Shown here piece by piece: positions 1-10,140 of a stretch of DNA of 64,000 nucleotides. Positions within the stretch are counted from its first letter, which is position 1. Each line of letters opens with the position of its first letter. The stretch is taken from positions 372,001 to 436,000 of the forward strand of contig ML133472.1 of assembly GCA_003864495.1 (NCBI GenBank), given 5' to 3'. The position numbers and the translations under genes are program-made. The DNA comes from Nemopilema nomurai. Lineage: Eukaryota; Cnidaria; Scyphozoa; Rhizostomeae; Rhizostomatidae. A model generated the notes under the pieces. It was not told the origin of the DNA. It did no database searches and saw only the letters and a program-made list of their open reading frames with translations.

Positions 1-194
1 TGCAGCTCAGTGGAGCATTGGTTTACTGTCTGTTTGACTTCGTGCGATGCCAGCTGCAGATCATTGACAATGCGGACTATCCCCTTGGCGCAACGCTGGG
101 CATCAGAAAGGTTCCGTCGCATTTCGTAGACGGTTCTCTTGAATCGCGAAACAGACTTTAGTCCCCTCTTTATTGTGGATATAATGGAACCCAT
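1..194 (-). CDS. Partial coding segment of unknown, probably helical protein (runs off window edge)
   Basis: On the minus strand an ATG at 194-192 opens a frame that stays open to the window edge, about 64 codons. The frame has an upstream in-frame stop just beyond the ATG, so this is either the true start or a 5' exon. The translation is rich in Lys, Arg, Glu and Gln with spaced Leu, Ile and Val, starts MGSIISTIKRGLKS and contains FKRTVYEMRRNLSDAQ, which suggests an amphipathic helix or coiled coil. I do not recognise the family. It points away from the plus-strand CFAP210 gene, whose start is about 1 kb away, so the two may share a divergent promoter region. A chance open frame cannot be excluded. 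Confidence 0.42.
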   Translation of the reverse strand, partial: MGSIISTIKRGLKSVSRFKRTVYEMRRNLSDAQRCAKGIVRIVNDLQLASHEVKQTVNQCSTEL

Positions 195-865
195 ATCTTC
201 CAGGTAGGGTTATTTTCAGTCTGTTCATGGTAAATTAAGACTACACTTTTACGGAAACCTGAAAGTCGGACTTCAAGAACATCCTTTGCATCTTTGGCCT
301 AGAATGGATGTTCCCTAATTTTCCAAAGAAGAAGCTTGTAATTATGCAGCCGGTGATTCACGTGATCTTGGTTATTTTTCATTGTGCACTGAAGCATGAC
401 CGCAACCAGTCAATCACGTGAACTATTCGAAGTATGTCAACAAGACCGACTCAATTCTGCTTCAAGCTGCGCATGCTCGAAGTTCAGACTTCCGTAGCCT
501 CGTTAAAAACTACTCGACTATTTATCAGAAAGAGCTGTAATTTTGCTGTACAAAGTTCAGTTTATTGTGCTCTTTATGTGTTTCAGTAGAACTGAGCTGC
601 AGTGAAAGCCAAGAAGGAAAATGTACTAGTTGGTTCTTGAGATTCTTTCAAACTTGATGATAAAATTATGGAAGCGGGAAAAATTGATCCGTAGTATAAA
701 ACTAAATATGAAAAATATCTAAAATCAAAACTCTGACATTATGCTTCTTTAGGCAATAACACTCATTGCCAACCGTAAAACAAAGCACATTTCTAAGGAA
801 ACAAGGAATTTTTCCTTTTGTAGTAAAAGCTTCTCACGGTAAAAATAGGGCGTGGCCAAACAATT

Positions 866-942
866 TTTCCTGGGGATACGCCCGGCTCCATCTTGCCCCC
901 TCCCCCACTTTTCGGGGGCTGGAGCCGCCACTGCAAGTTGCA
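866..942 (-). mobile_element. Possible hAT-like transposon terminus (degenerate)
   Basis: Read on the minus strand from about 939, the sequence begins CAGTGGCGGCTCC, which fits the CAG-N-GGCGG type terminus of hAT elements. It is followed by a GGGG-rich stretch and GGGGGCAAGAT. A related string (AAAGTGGAGGGGGCAAGAT) occurs near 9560. No matching opposite end was found here, so this is a solo remnant at best. Confidence 0.28.
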
Positions 943-1067
943 TATAAACGGCAATTGGTAGCATTGCAAGCATAGAATTAGTAGCGCTAATACTTCTGTG
1001 ATCACAAGTGCGCTGAACAATTTATCATTCAAAGAGACTCGACTTGAGAAAGAGGCTGAGTTTTGTT

Positions 1068-1081
1068 GTTGTCGTGGAGAC
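1068..1081 (+). promoter_or_regulatory. Candidate RFX X-box upstream of CFAP210
   Basis: GTTGTC-GT-GGAGAC fits the degenerate X-box pattern RYYNYY N(1-3) RRNRAC bound by RFX factors. It lies 117 bp before the CFAP210 start codon, a usual distance for ciliary genes. Such a loose motif also occurs by chance, so function is an inference from position and the type of gene. Confidence 0.4.
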
Positions 1082-1197
1082 CCGATGACAACTCTTCCCA
1101 ATAAAACGAGTGCAACCAAGGATGGTGTGAAAACATAAATACAGAAGCGGACTGGCTCGTTAGAAGTTTATTATTGAAAGACATAGGCCTTTAGATT

Positions 1198-4100
1198 ATG
1201 GCAACAAGAATCATGCACGGAAGACGAGAAGGACAAGTTAAAGATAAAGGTAGCATTTTCTATAGTTTCTTGAGTACTCGAGTGAGCGAATGCAGAAACG
1301 ACAAAATGGCCTCTCGTCATGATATGAACTTACCACCCTTCCGATCTGTTTATATGCAGGATCTAAATTTTTCAGCACATTTAACTTTAGATTGTACAGA
1401 AGCGTCGTTTGTAAAAAGGTCACAAATGCCGTTAATAACGCTATAAAATCTTAACAAAAGTTCAAATTTCTACCGAATGCCTAGCCAGCCCCATGCATTA
1501 CGGACAACTCAATCCATAGGTTCTATGATGTTATTCTTAAAATTGGCGAAAAAAATTTGAATCGCTTGAATCGAAAGTCTGCTAAATTTCAATATTTAGC
1601 TCAAGACTAAAACGGACAGCTATAACAAAATCGCTTTCAAATTAAATATGCAGTATGAGTGTCATATTAAGTATCAAATTGAGTGTCAGAGCGTTGTGTA
1701 TTGTGATTTCCAGGGTAGTGTATCATGTTTTAATGCATTTTGCCTACCTTTCAGATGCAGCAGCATACCATGCCCAAAGCCAGCAGATTGGATTTGCTGC
1801 TCAAGGAATAGACCCTAAAAGTGTAAGAATAATTTTAATTTGCAAATTAAATTTGGACTTTATAGTGTGTACTGTATCTGTTGCACTCTAAGTATTTTTA
1901 TGAAATTATGCGAATTATGGAATACAGAGGAATATAATTAAAAGCTGAGTAAATAAGTATTAGGAGTTTAAGCAGGTTTGGTTGATTTTGATTTCTTTCC
2001 TTTCCCATAAAGGTCTTGGTAATTCAGCCAAAGGACTGGAAAAGGATCCAAGACAATTTATCAAGATACAACAAGGAAGCAGAAGAAACAAGAATAAGAA
2101 GAGATGAGAGAGAGAGGCTTCATGAGACATCCAAAAATATGGTTAAGAACTGGGATAATACAAATGAGGTTAGTGGAAGTCTAATTTACAAACATTTTTA
2201 CTGATCCATCATTAGCATGCAGAAACAGCCAAAACATTGAACAAAATAGAACTGTATCAAATGAGCAATGAAAAGAAAGTCAAAATTTTTTTATTCTATG
2301 ACATTTAAACAAAAAAGTTCAATTAACTGAAAATTGATAGAGAATATTTTTCTAATAGGGCATTAGGCAAAAGAAACTCCAAGCAAGAAAGCTGAAGGAA
2401 GAGAAAGAAGAGGTTTGTTATTCAACTATTTATCTTATTTAAATTTGATTTGCACTGACCACTATAGTAAAGCTGTATCTTTGTATAAATTCATCAATTG
2501 CAGCTTCAAAAGCCTTCAAAATTGGAAGTTTATTATCTTGAATGTAATATAAGATAACTCAATGTGTATTTCGAGTTGTTTGGATATTATATGTATCAAA
2601 ATGATTAAATAGTAGGTTATGTTTGGTTTATTGAAAATTATTACCTTTTATTTTTGTAGGAAGAAAGAGTTAAATTAGATATTGAAGAAGCAAAGTTGCA
2701 AGCGGAGAAGAGGAAGGAAGCAATTGAAAGAGCAAAAACTTTGCAGTACTATCAAACAGACAGAGTGAAAGAATTCCATGTATGTCTTCCAAGTTAACTG
2801 TTAAGTACTACATCTATAGCCTGCTAAAGCAAAAGCCAGTTTTCTACTAAATGCTGCGTTTTTCAAAAACTGAAGCAATTTCTGCTACTTCCAGGGCGCT
2901 TTATTGCTAACTGAAGTGATGAAGGAAAGAGATGCACAAATAGAGCTGAAGAAAAGCAAGAAGAGCTGGGAGAAGGAAAGAGATGATTATTTGCACCAGG
3001 TTCATCAGCGGGTATGTAACTTATGTGACGTCATGTATTACTATTTAGGCTAGCCAAAAATCAAAATGCTCTATACAAGGCTATCCTACTAAATAAATAT
3101 TCATTACTTGCTCTTTTTTATGCTTTTTGTTTTTCATGTTGCTTAGTATTCCCAAATAATCCATTACTGGTACTTTGCTGTTTGCATTAATATTTAAAAC
3201 CATTCAATAATCTGATTGCTATGTTACACAGAGAAAAATATACATAAGTATTGAATAATGAGGGTATTCTGCTTTTTCCTATTTTAGTTGAAATGAAATC
3301 CTAATGATAAGTCTTTTCTGTATATTATTTAGAGTGCTTTTTTAATTTCTTTAATTTTTTCTAAATTTCATTACTTTTATGATTCTTGTAGGAGGTTGAA
3401 GAAAGCATCAAAAGAGATCAAGAAAAAGCTGCTGAAAGATTCAATCAGAAACAAACCATTGCGCAGTTTCAGTTGATGCAGTAAGTAAAATGTTTAGTTA
3501 TTTTTCTGACTTTTTAGAACATGTTAACATAATTGCTTTTGCTCTTCTAAAAACGCAGGAACTGTGTGACCCAGTTACTAATTGATATAGGCTTACAAAG
3601 GCAGCAGATTTTTGACAATTACTTGATTGTTTTTATACTTGTTTGTATAGAGTCACAGATCATATCCAGGAGAAATCAAAAGTGAAAGTTGAAGATAAGA
3701 AGGAAGGGGAAAATATCAAGCAACAAGTTGTAAGTATTTGTCATATCAGATTCTGTGTTTCACCTGCATTTCACTAAATCTGATCCAAGGATTCTCACAT
3801 CTGAAGAGGATAAAACAGTTCACATTAGTAAGAAAGAAGTTTTCATAGATAATTTTGTAATCAAGGATTTTTTTACTTCCTTCAGGAAATGTATGAAGCT
3901 GCAAAAGCTGCAGTTATAAAACAAAAGCGTGCTGTAAGTATTATTCTATTTTCTTTTTGCAATGTGGCCTCCCCTGTCTATGTTTTATTTTTTGTTTATA
4001 AGCTATAACTTAAAAAATGAATTAGTTCAAAACGCTTTCTGCAAGCAATCACAAGTCATCCCATGGGACAAAAAGGGGCAGATGGGGAGGGGTTAAATCA

Positions 4101-7100
4101 AGATTCAGAGGAATAAAAAGAATGGAACTAATAATCAATGATTAATTCCAATACAGTACTATTTCCAAAAAATTGGGGTCTATGGTCTGTGTTCTCAGAG
4201 GCCATTTTTTACCCTACTTCCATTATGCTTTGAAAACATTACTTAAACTGTTTTTGACAAAATCTTCATGGAAAACAGATGTTCTTAGCTACTTATTGTC
4301 CTTCTTTCATTTGAAACTTTAGTAAAGCCTAGTTTGTTCACTATGTTATTTTTGTACATTATTAGGACAAGGTGGCGTTGAAGGAAACATACAAGCAAGA
4401 TCTTGATCTGAAAAAGGTGACTATTTTTGTCTTTGAGTATGTTGCTGTAAAAGCTTTTTGAAAACATCAAGTATATGCAGTTTTTTCTGTCATTGTAGTT
4501 TGTCAGTTTGTGTGTGATTTGAATAAAGTATAGGCTTTTAAAAATGAGTGGCATTCTGTTTTTAGCATCGTCTAGAGCAAGAAAATGAACAGGAGTACCT
4601 GGAGGCCGTAGAGATTGGGAAGTTTGTGGATGCCAAAAAGGTATATGTTTTGTTTTTTCAGCATTTTTACTCCTACTATGGAGTTAACTTTTCTATAAAA
4701 TGGTTGTTACCTGGTCACAGTTATTGAAAACACTCAATCAGCAATTTTTACAGAATTTTCTGTTTGTGTTTTAATGATTCTGTCTGACCAATATTTTAAA
4801 AACTTGTTTTACATCATGACTTGCAACCTACCTTCTTCTGTTATACAAACTTTTATTGTTTCTAAAGAGACTCATATCTATTGATGGTTGTTCTTCTAGA
4901 AAATGATAAAAATGCGAAAGAAGAAAGAAGTTGAACTCTTCCAGTGAGTACTTTCTTGGTGATATTCTACACATTAAAAATTGGCTGTCAAACCTATATG
5001 GCTGTTTTTCAAGGCTTTCTTAATATTTATGAAGATTCTAAAGCATCTTAGAAAGAATTTGATGTTGTCTGTTTGATGTTTGTGTTCCTGATAGAAAGTT
5101 ATATACTCTTGCTTCTAATCACAGAGCTTTTCAAAACCATACTGAAAACATGCGAAGAAAGCTGCATGAACAAATGAAGCAGAGGGTTGATGATGAAGAT
5201 GACAGAATAGCAAAAGCAGTTGCTGAAAGGGAGATGAAGAGACTTGTGAGTGTTTTGTTGCTTTGGTATTCTGAATCTTACTTTCTCCTGTTCAAAATAT
5301 ATGCAGTTTTTCTTATCTCATTTCTGGTAACTTTGATTTTCGGATGCTAGGAAGGCAAGACAACACGCATTTCTTATGGGTTTGTGACGATTACTATTTG
5401 TGGAAACATGCCATTAGAATAAGCTTTTCGAAGTACCAACCATGTTTTTCTTCAGCCAATGTTCTCCTTCTGACTCAACCAATATCACATCAACAAAGGG
5501 TGTAAGCCTTTTTGTGAACTTCTTTTCTATTTCTTTCTGCAGGAAGAGGAACAGCGAAAGGATGCAGAAAGAGAGAAAGAACTGCAGTCAATAAAGGACC
5601 ACAGAATTAGTATGGTATGTGTCAATTCGTGGAGTCTATTTTCTATTTTTGCCATAATTGTTGGTAGCCTTTTAAGCCTTTATAAATGCTTTAAAATTAA
5701 TTTGATTCGTAAGAATATATCTTTGACTTATGTCTTTACACTTAAAAGGCCAAACCTCTTGTCGAATATGTCATTTGTTTTATAAATCATCTTTCGAATT
5801 GTAGATTGAATTTGCTGAAAGGGTGAAGGATCAAGAACGGGCAAAGGACGAAGAGCTTCTAAAGATCCGTGTTCTCGAAGATCAAGAGGTAAATACCTGG
5901 TAATACTTTGTGAAGGCAGCAGTCAGACTTGTCCTAGAAGTACACATTGGTGTATTGAAGCAACGATAATGCGCACAAGTAGTAGAGACAATAAAAGTTG
6001 CATTAGTGATAATGGTAGTATTACTCCCCATGCGAGATCTCAAGACGCTGATCCAAAGCTAGAGCTACTTGTTTATTTCATTTTTGCCTCCCGGTATTTC
6101 CGATCAATGCTGTAAATTCTTATTGTCACTTCGGGATCCTTCATTTATGGGAACATTTTGCTAACTGTCGTTCTGGAACTTACAGGTGGGCTCAAGTATA
6201 ATGAAACATAGGAAGATCCGAAATGTCGAATTTTGCACAAGTAGTTCTACCTTTTTCTTGGCTTTCTTGGCTCCAGGTTAAAGCATTTGGGGACACCAAG
6301 CATTAACGATGAATTCACTCTTCTTTTTAGCATCAGAAGAAAGTGGAAGAAAAGAGGCTGAGTGATCGAGTCAAGTCGCAGAGGAACCAACTGACACTCA
6401 AGGACCAAATGGTTAGTGCCTTACTTCATTTGACATATTTCGTACGAAATAACACAATCATTCAAGTAATCACGACAGGAAACCTTTCTACTCGAATTTA
6501 ACGGTAATACATCTGCACGAATTTGTTGCCAGATTTCTAATCTCATTTGGAAGGCCATGAATGATTTTTATCAGATGTCAATTCATCTGTTGCAAATATC
6601 TGAAAAGAAAAACTCGTTGCCTGCCGTTTTATCTTTCTGGCTCGAATTTTCAGTTGTTTATTCCCTCGGTCATTTTCTGTTGAATAGAAAGATGTCTTTA
6701 CCCTTGAATTTTCTCACTATTTCTGCCGGCCCAATGAGCTTAAATATTGAATCTCCATATCTTTATTCAGTGTTAGCTATCTTTTGAAGTTGACTATTTC
6801 CTTTGATCAATTTTTTCATTTTGAAATACAGACTCACAAGAAGGGCAAGAAACAGGCGGCTCGTAAAGAACAGCTCAATTATGAGAAGAAAAATTTCTCA
6901 CTGGTTGTTAAAGAGGAACAACAGTTCCAAGACTACGCTCAAAAAGTGATTTCCGAGGCGAAATCAAAAGGTAGGAATCCGTATCCTCTGGTGAAGGCAG
7001 CGGCATCAGGCCCAGGCGGAGGCACCGGGCCCAAGTTTGACGGAATCGGGGGTCTGAGGCCGAGCTATCCAACTTGTGACGCAACTGGTGTCCAGCTTCC

Positions 7101-7185
7101 TTACTACCGAAAAGACGGTCCTACCCACGACAAAGCCTACGGACACGTTGGCAAGTCAGGGAAGCGTTTAGGCTTTACTTGGTGA
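1198..7185 (+). CDS. CFAP210: Cilia- and flagella-associated protein 210 (CCDC173), axonemal microtubule inner protein
   Basis: Join of 17 exons: 1198-1249, 1755-1822, 2013-2168, 2359-2412, 2660-2779, 2895-3011, 3392-3480, 3651-3729, 3886-3933, 4366-4416, 4566-4640, 4900-4943, 5125-5245, 5543-5614, 5805-5888, 6331-6411, 6832-7185. All introns are GT-AG and phase is continuous, giving 554 aa against about 548 in human. Almost the whole protein is charged coiled coil. Family landmarks are PKDWKRIQDNL (about residues 45-55), KTLQYYQTDRVKEFH and LLLTEVMKERDAQIE. The C-terminus (about 480-554) turns Gly/Pro-rich and ends KSGKRLGFTW. The family is a filamentous protein inside the ciliary doublet. 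The start was chosen because exon 1 supplies the needed phase and the GRREG segment resembling the human N-terminus. No canonical AATAAA lies in the first 300 nt after the stop. Confidence 0.93.
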
Positions 7186-7643
7186 AGATTGTGCTTGATA
7201 TACGCGTTTTGTAAGTTGATAGGTGCATCAATTTTATTTTTACAAGGTTCTGAGGTATTATAGACCGTTATGCCGAAAATATGTATATATAGTATGTTGG
7301 CTAAAAAAACTGTTAGATAAACCAATTTTTCTCGTATCTCCTCCTTTTACTGTTGCTGATTCTAAAGATATCAACTAAACTGCTTTGAATGTCAAGCGAC
7401 GAAGACTTTTGCAAACTGTTTGGGTATGTAGACAATGCTTTGCAACCAAGAAGTGTTTTCCTGTACCTCAATCGGAATCTAGGACCAACTTATCCACAGA
7501 ATATGATTTTAGTAGGAAAGTAAGATATTCGAAAGCTCGCTGTTTGGGAAATAAGTCCCCAAAGTCTTTAGTTTATGTAAATTACTTAGGAAAGTTGTCT
7601 TGGCGAGTGGAAAAGGCAGGGCCGATTCATAAATTATAACGCT

Positions 7644-7973
7644 GTTTGCCAAATGCACAAGGAAGGATTGTTCTAATCACTAACATTGAAAACTCACATT
7701 TCCTTGAGGAGATAAATTTTGCTTTCTTAAACAATGTAAAATGACTTAACAAAGTGGTCAAATGAACTGGATTTGTACACTGAACATGTTGTACATTTCT
7801 CCCGGTCTTACGTCGCATGTTTCACCTTGCTGAAGAAAAGTTAGCCAGGCTGGTTAAAAAGGCAGACAGGAGACATAAAACATAGGAAAGTTGGCCGAAT
7901 ACCCAAGAAAGGATTGCTCTACTCATTAACATTCTAAACTGACATTTCCTCGAGGAGATGAATTTTGCTTCCT
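7644..7973. repeat. Diverged direct duplication, about 84 bp twice
   Basis: 7644-7727 and 7890-7973 align along their length, sharing strings such as AAGGATTG, TAACATT and GACATTTCCT/CACATTTCCT. By eye they are roughly four-fifths identical and about 246 bp apart. This could be an old local duplication or two copies of a dispersed element. Confidence 0.6.
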
Positions 7974-8454
7974 AGTCGTTTCTGGCAAACCGTATTTAGA
8001 AAATCTACGAGATCGTTATAAGTTTATGAGAGTTTTGTGGAACAAGAGAACAATATTAAGATTTAACATGACACACAACAGTACACGACAGCACGCTTTT
8101 GATCTCCTATGAATGTCTTTGATTTTGAATAACTTTGCGTGCATAATCTGGCCAAGGCCAAGTATGAAATAGCACTGGCCTGGGCCAAGAAATCAAGAGC
8201 CAGATGCCAGTGGAAAGAGGTCTTTAGATACGTAAAAGAAAAAAGTTAAGCTGGAACTCGATAAGCTGGAAATGCAGACTTCGATAAATCATAGCAACCC
8301 AAAACCTAGTTCCCAGGCATATTTTGTGGCTACCAAGCATAAAATTTTTAAATATGTTTTGACGTCATTTTAGCTACCAAAACACCTTAAAAAAAAGTGG
8401 ACACATAAATTTCAAAATTCATAAATAATCAAATTTAGACCAAATGTAAGAAAA

Positions 8455-8812
8455 TATCATCATCATCAAAGGCGTAGGCCTAGTGGACCTTGGCTCACAA
8501 TGGCAGCCCATTTGAGGCGATCTTGAGCATGCCTCATGGCAGTTGCTAGTGGAAGACCAGTGTCTTTTCTAACCTGGTCTTGCCATCTCAAAGGTGGTCT
8601 ACCTCTACCCCTATTTCCCTAAAAATCTTGGATAAAGACAGACTTGATGTAGTTGTCTCCTGGTCTTCTTGCCATGTGACCGAACCATTTGAGCCTTCTC
8701 GTTTTGACGATGTTAACTATGTTCTGGACATTAAGCTTATCTCTTATATAGTTGTTGGATAGTCTTTCGTACCTGGTGACGCCAAGGATAGCTCTCAAGC
8801 ATCGCATTTCAA
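8455..8812 (-). mobile_element. Degenerate non-LTR retrotransposon (LINE) 3' end
   Basis: On the minus strand the translation has the C-terminal tail typical of LINE reverse transcriptases: RCLRAILGVTRYERLSN, then RRLKWFGHMARRPGDNYI and, after a frame break near 8620, GRGRPPLRWQDQVRKDTGL and RLKWAAIVSQGPLGLR. The stretch ends in a short (ATG)n run, like a LINE 3' tail. Only the last roughly 110 codons remain and the frame is broken, so it is a dead 5'-truncated copy. The clade is not assigned. Confidence 0.75.
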
Positions 8813-9529
8813 AAGTTTATATGGTGTTAAATATATGGTGTTAAATATAACAATTATAGCAAATGGCAAACCCGGGCTTCGATTGGTGACTTTTCATTTG
8901 ACTTCAAAGCAAAAATGACTTGAAATCTTCAAATCGCCTTCTGCTAGCCATCGTGGTACTTAAGATCGCCATCGTGGTTAATCCAGTTGTATGCCATCTG
9001 GTTCCTGATTAAACGGTCAAGATCTATAGATTCTGCTCCCAGGCTAGCATATCAACGTATGCATTCTCGATGCCAATTGAAAATCGTGAAGAAACAAAGC
9101 TTCAATAGATCAATCCTTCAAAGATGTGACACTGAAGCAAACTGTTGATAAAATTGCAAAATAATCTGCATTTATGTAGAAAAGATCCTTACCTTCTGAT
9201 ATGAGTTTAGTAAGTACGAAATCAGCACAACATTTACTTTCCCGTGAAAGGCACCACTGTGGTGTATGATGGGCTATGGCTCACTCTGTTGAAAGTAACC
9301 GTTTACCTTCATATTTAGTCCCTTTTTGCATCTTGATTCTAGGATTGCAATGAGGCTAGGCTTTCATTAGGGACGTTATGACTAAATTTGCGAAATAAAA
9401 ATTGAGCTGATAGGAATGGAAGAAGCGTGAAAAGCTGATGAAAAGCTGAAGCCTTTTCATTATTGTTCTTATTGTGACTTGGAATTTAATTATTGAATTT
9501 TGAACAACTAACTTATATTACGTATCGTC

Positions 9530-9671
9530 ATGGGCTCCGACGCTGTTTGGAAAGTGGAGGGGGCAAGATTTTAACAATCATAACAAAAGATGTTTAAAAT
9601 AGCTCTATTGTTTTATAAAATAGTGAGGGGGCCATGGCCCCTCCGGCGCCCCCTTCGTCGGAGGCCCTGTT
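9530..9671. mobile_element. Possible short hAT-type miniature inverted-repeat element
   Basis: The left end reads GGGCTCCGACG and the right end, reverse-complemented, reads CAGGGCCTCCGACG, giving a short inverted repeat around about 140 bp. The interior has GGGGGCAAGAT and a palindromic GGGGCCATGGCCCC. The flanks show no clear 8-bp target duplication, so this is tentative. Confidence 0.35.
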
Positions 9672-10093
9672 CGTGTAATTACTTAACCAATTTGATGAAA
9701 AAAGTTTTGAGTTCGTGTTTGAGAAGCCACAAAATTGCTTTTTATGTTGTTGTAGTTGTTCATGTTCCGATGTTTTTCCTGGTCCGTAAAATAGATAGGG
9801 GTCATGCAACCGGGCAACAGATTTCGCGTGGAAGAAGTGAACCTTTGTAAACATGTCGATGTTACTTTTTGTCGCTTAAAATTACAGGTAATCAAAAGTT
9901 TCTTTATCATTGTTGACAGTGTACAGAGTTTTTCTCCATAAGATCTTGTGATCACTTGTGTGATATAGTTCATTGGTTACTGATATTTAATCTTGATTTG
10001 TTTCCGAAGCCAGTTACTTCAATTACAATTCAAATCCATTGTACATTACATTGGGATTTCTAAATTCTTCTTCCTGCTAACTTCAGGTTTAAA

Positions 10094-10138
10094 ATGGTAT
10101 TGGATGCCAGATTCCTGTTAAATAATGCTGTCAAGTAA
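10094..10138 (+). other. Short upstream ORF before the NEK10 start
   Basis: An ATG opens a 14-codon frame ending in TAA two bases before the proposed NEK10 ATG. A splice-acceptor-like CTTCAG ends at 10086, so these bases could be 5' UTR in the first coding exon. If transcribed, the uORF could dampen NEK10 translation or favour reinitiation. Confidence 0.3.
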
Positions 10139-10140
10139 AC

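Larger units (their letters stand above)
195..1197. other. Intergenic region, putative divergent promoter
   Basis: About 1 kb lies between the minus-strand segment at 1-194 and the CFAP210 start. It holds an X-box-like site near the CFAP210 end and a G/C-rich terminus-like sequence around 866-942. Short open frames on both strands at 749-1119 overlap each other, resemble no family I know and are not called genes. Confidence 0.5.
7186..10140. other. Intergenic region between CFAP210 and NEK10
   Basis: About 3 kb with no supported host gene. It holds the CFAP210 3' UTR, a diverged direct duplication (7644-7973), a LINE 3' remnant (8455-8812), a short G/C-rich inverted-repeat element (about 9530-9671) and the presumed NEK10 promoter and 5' UTR. 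Several short open frames here are unsupported. Confidence 0.6.
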
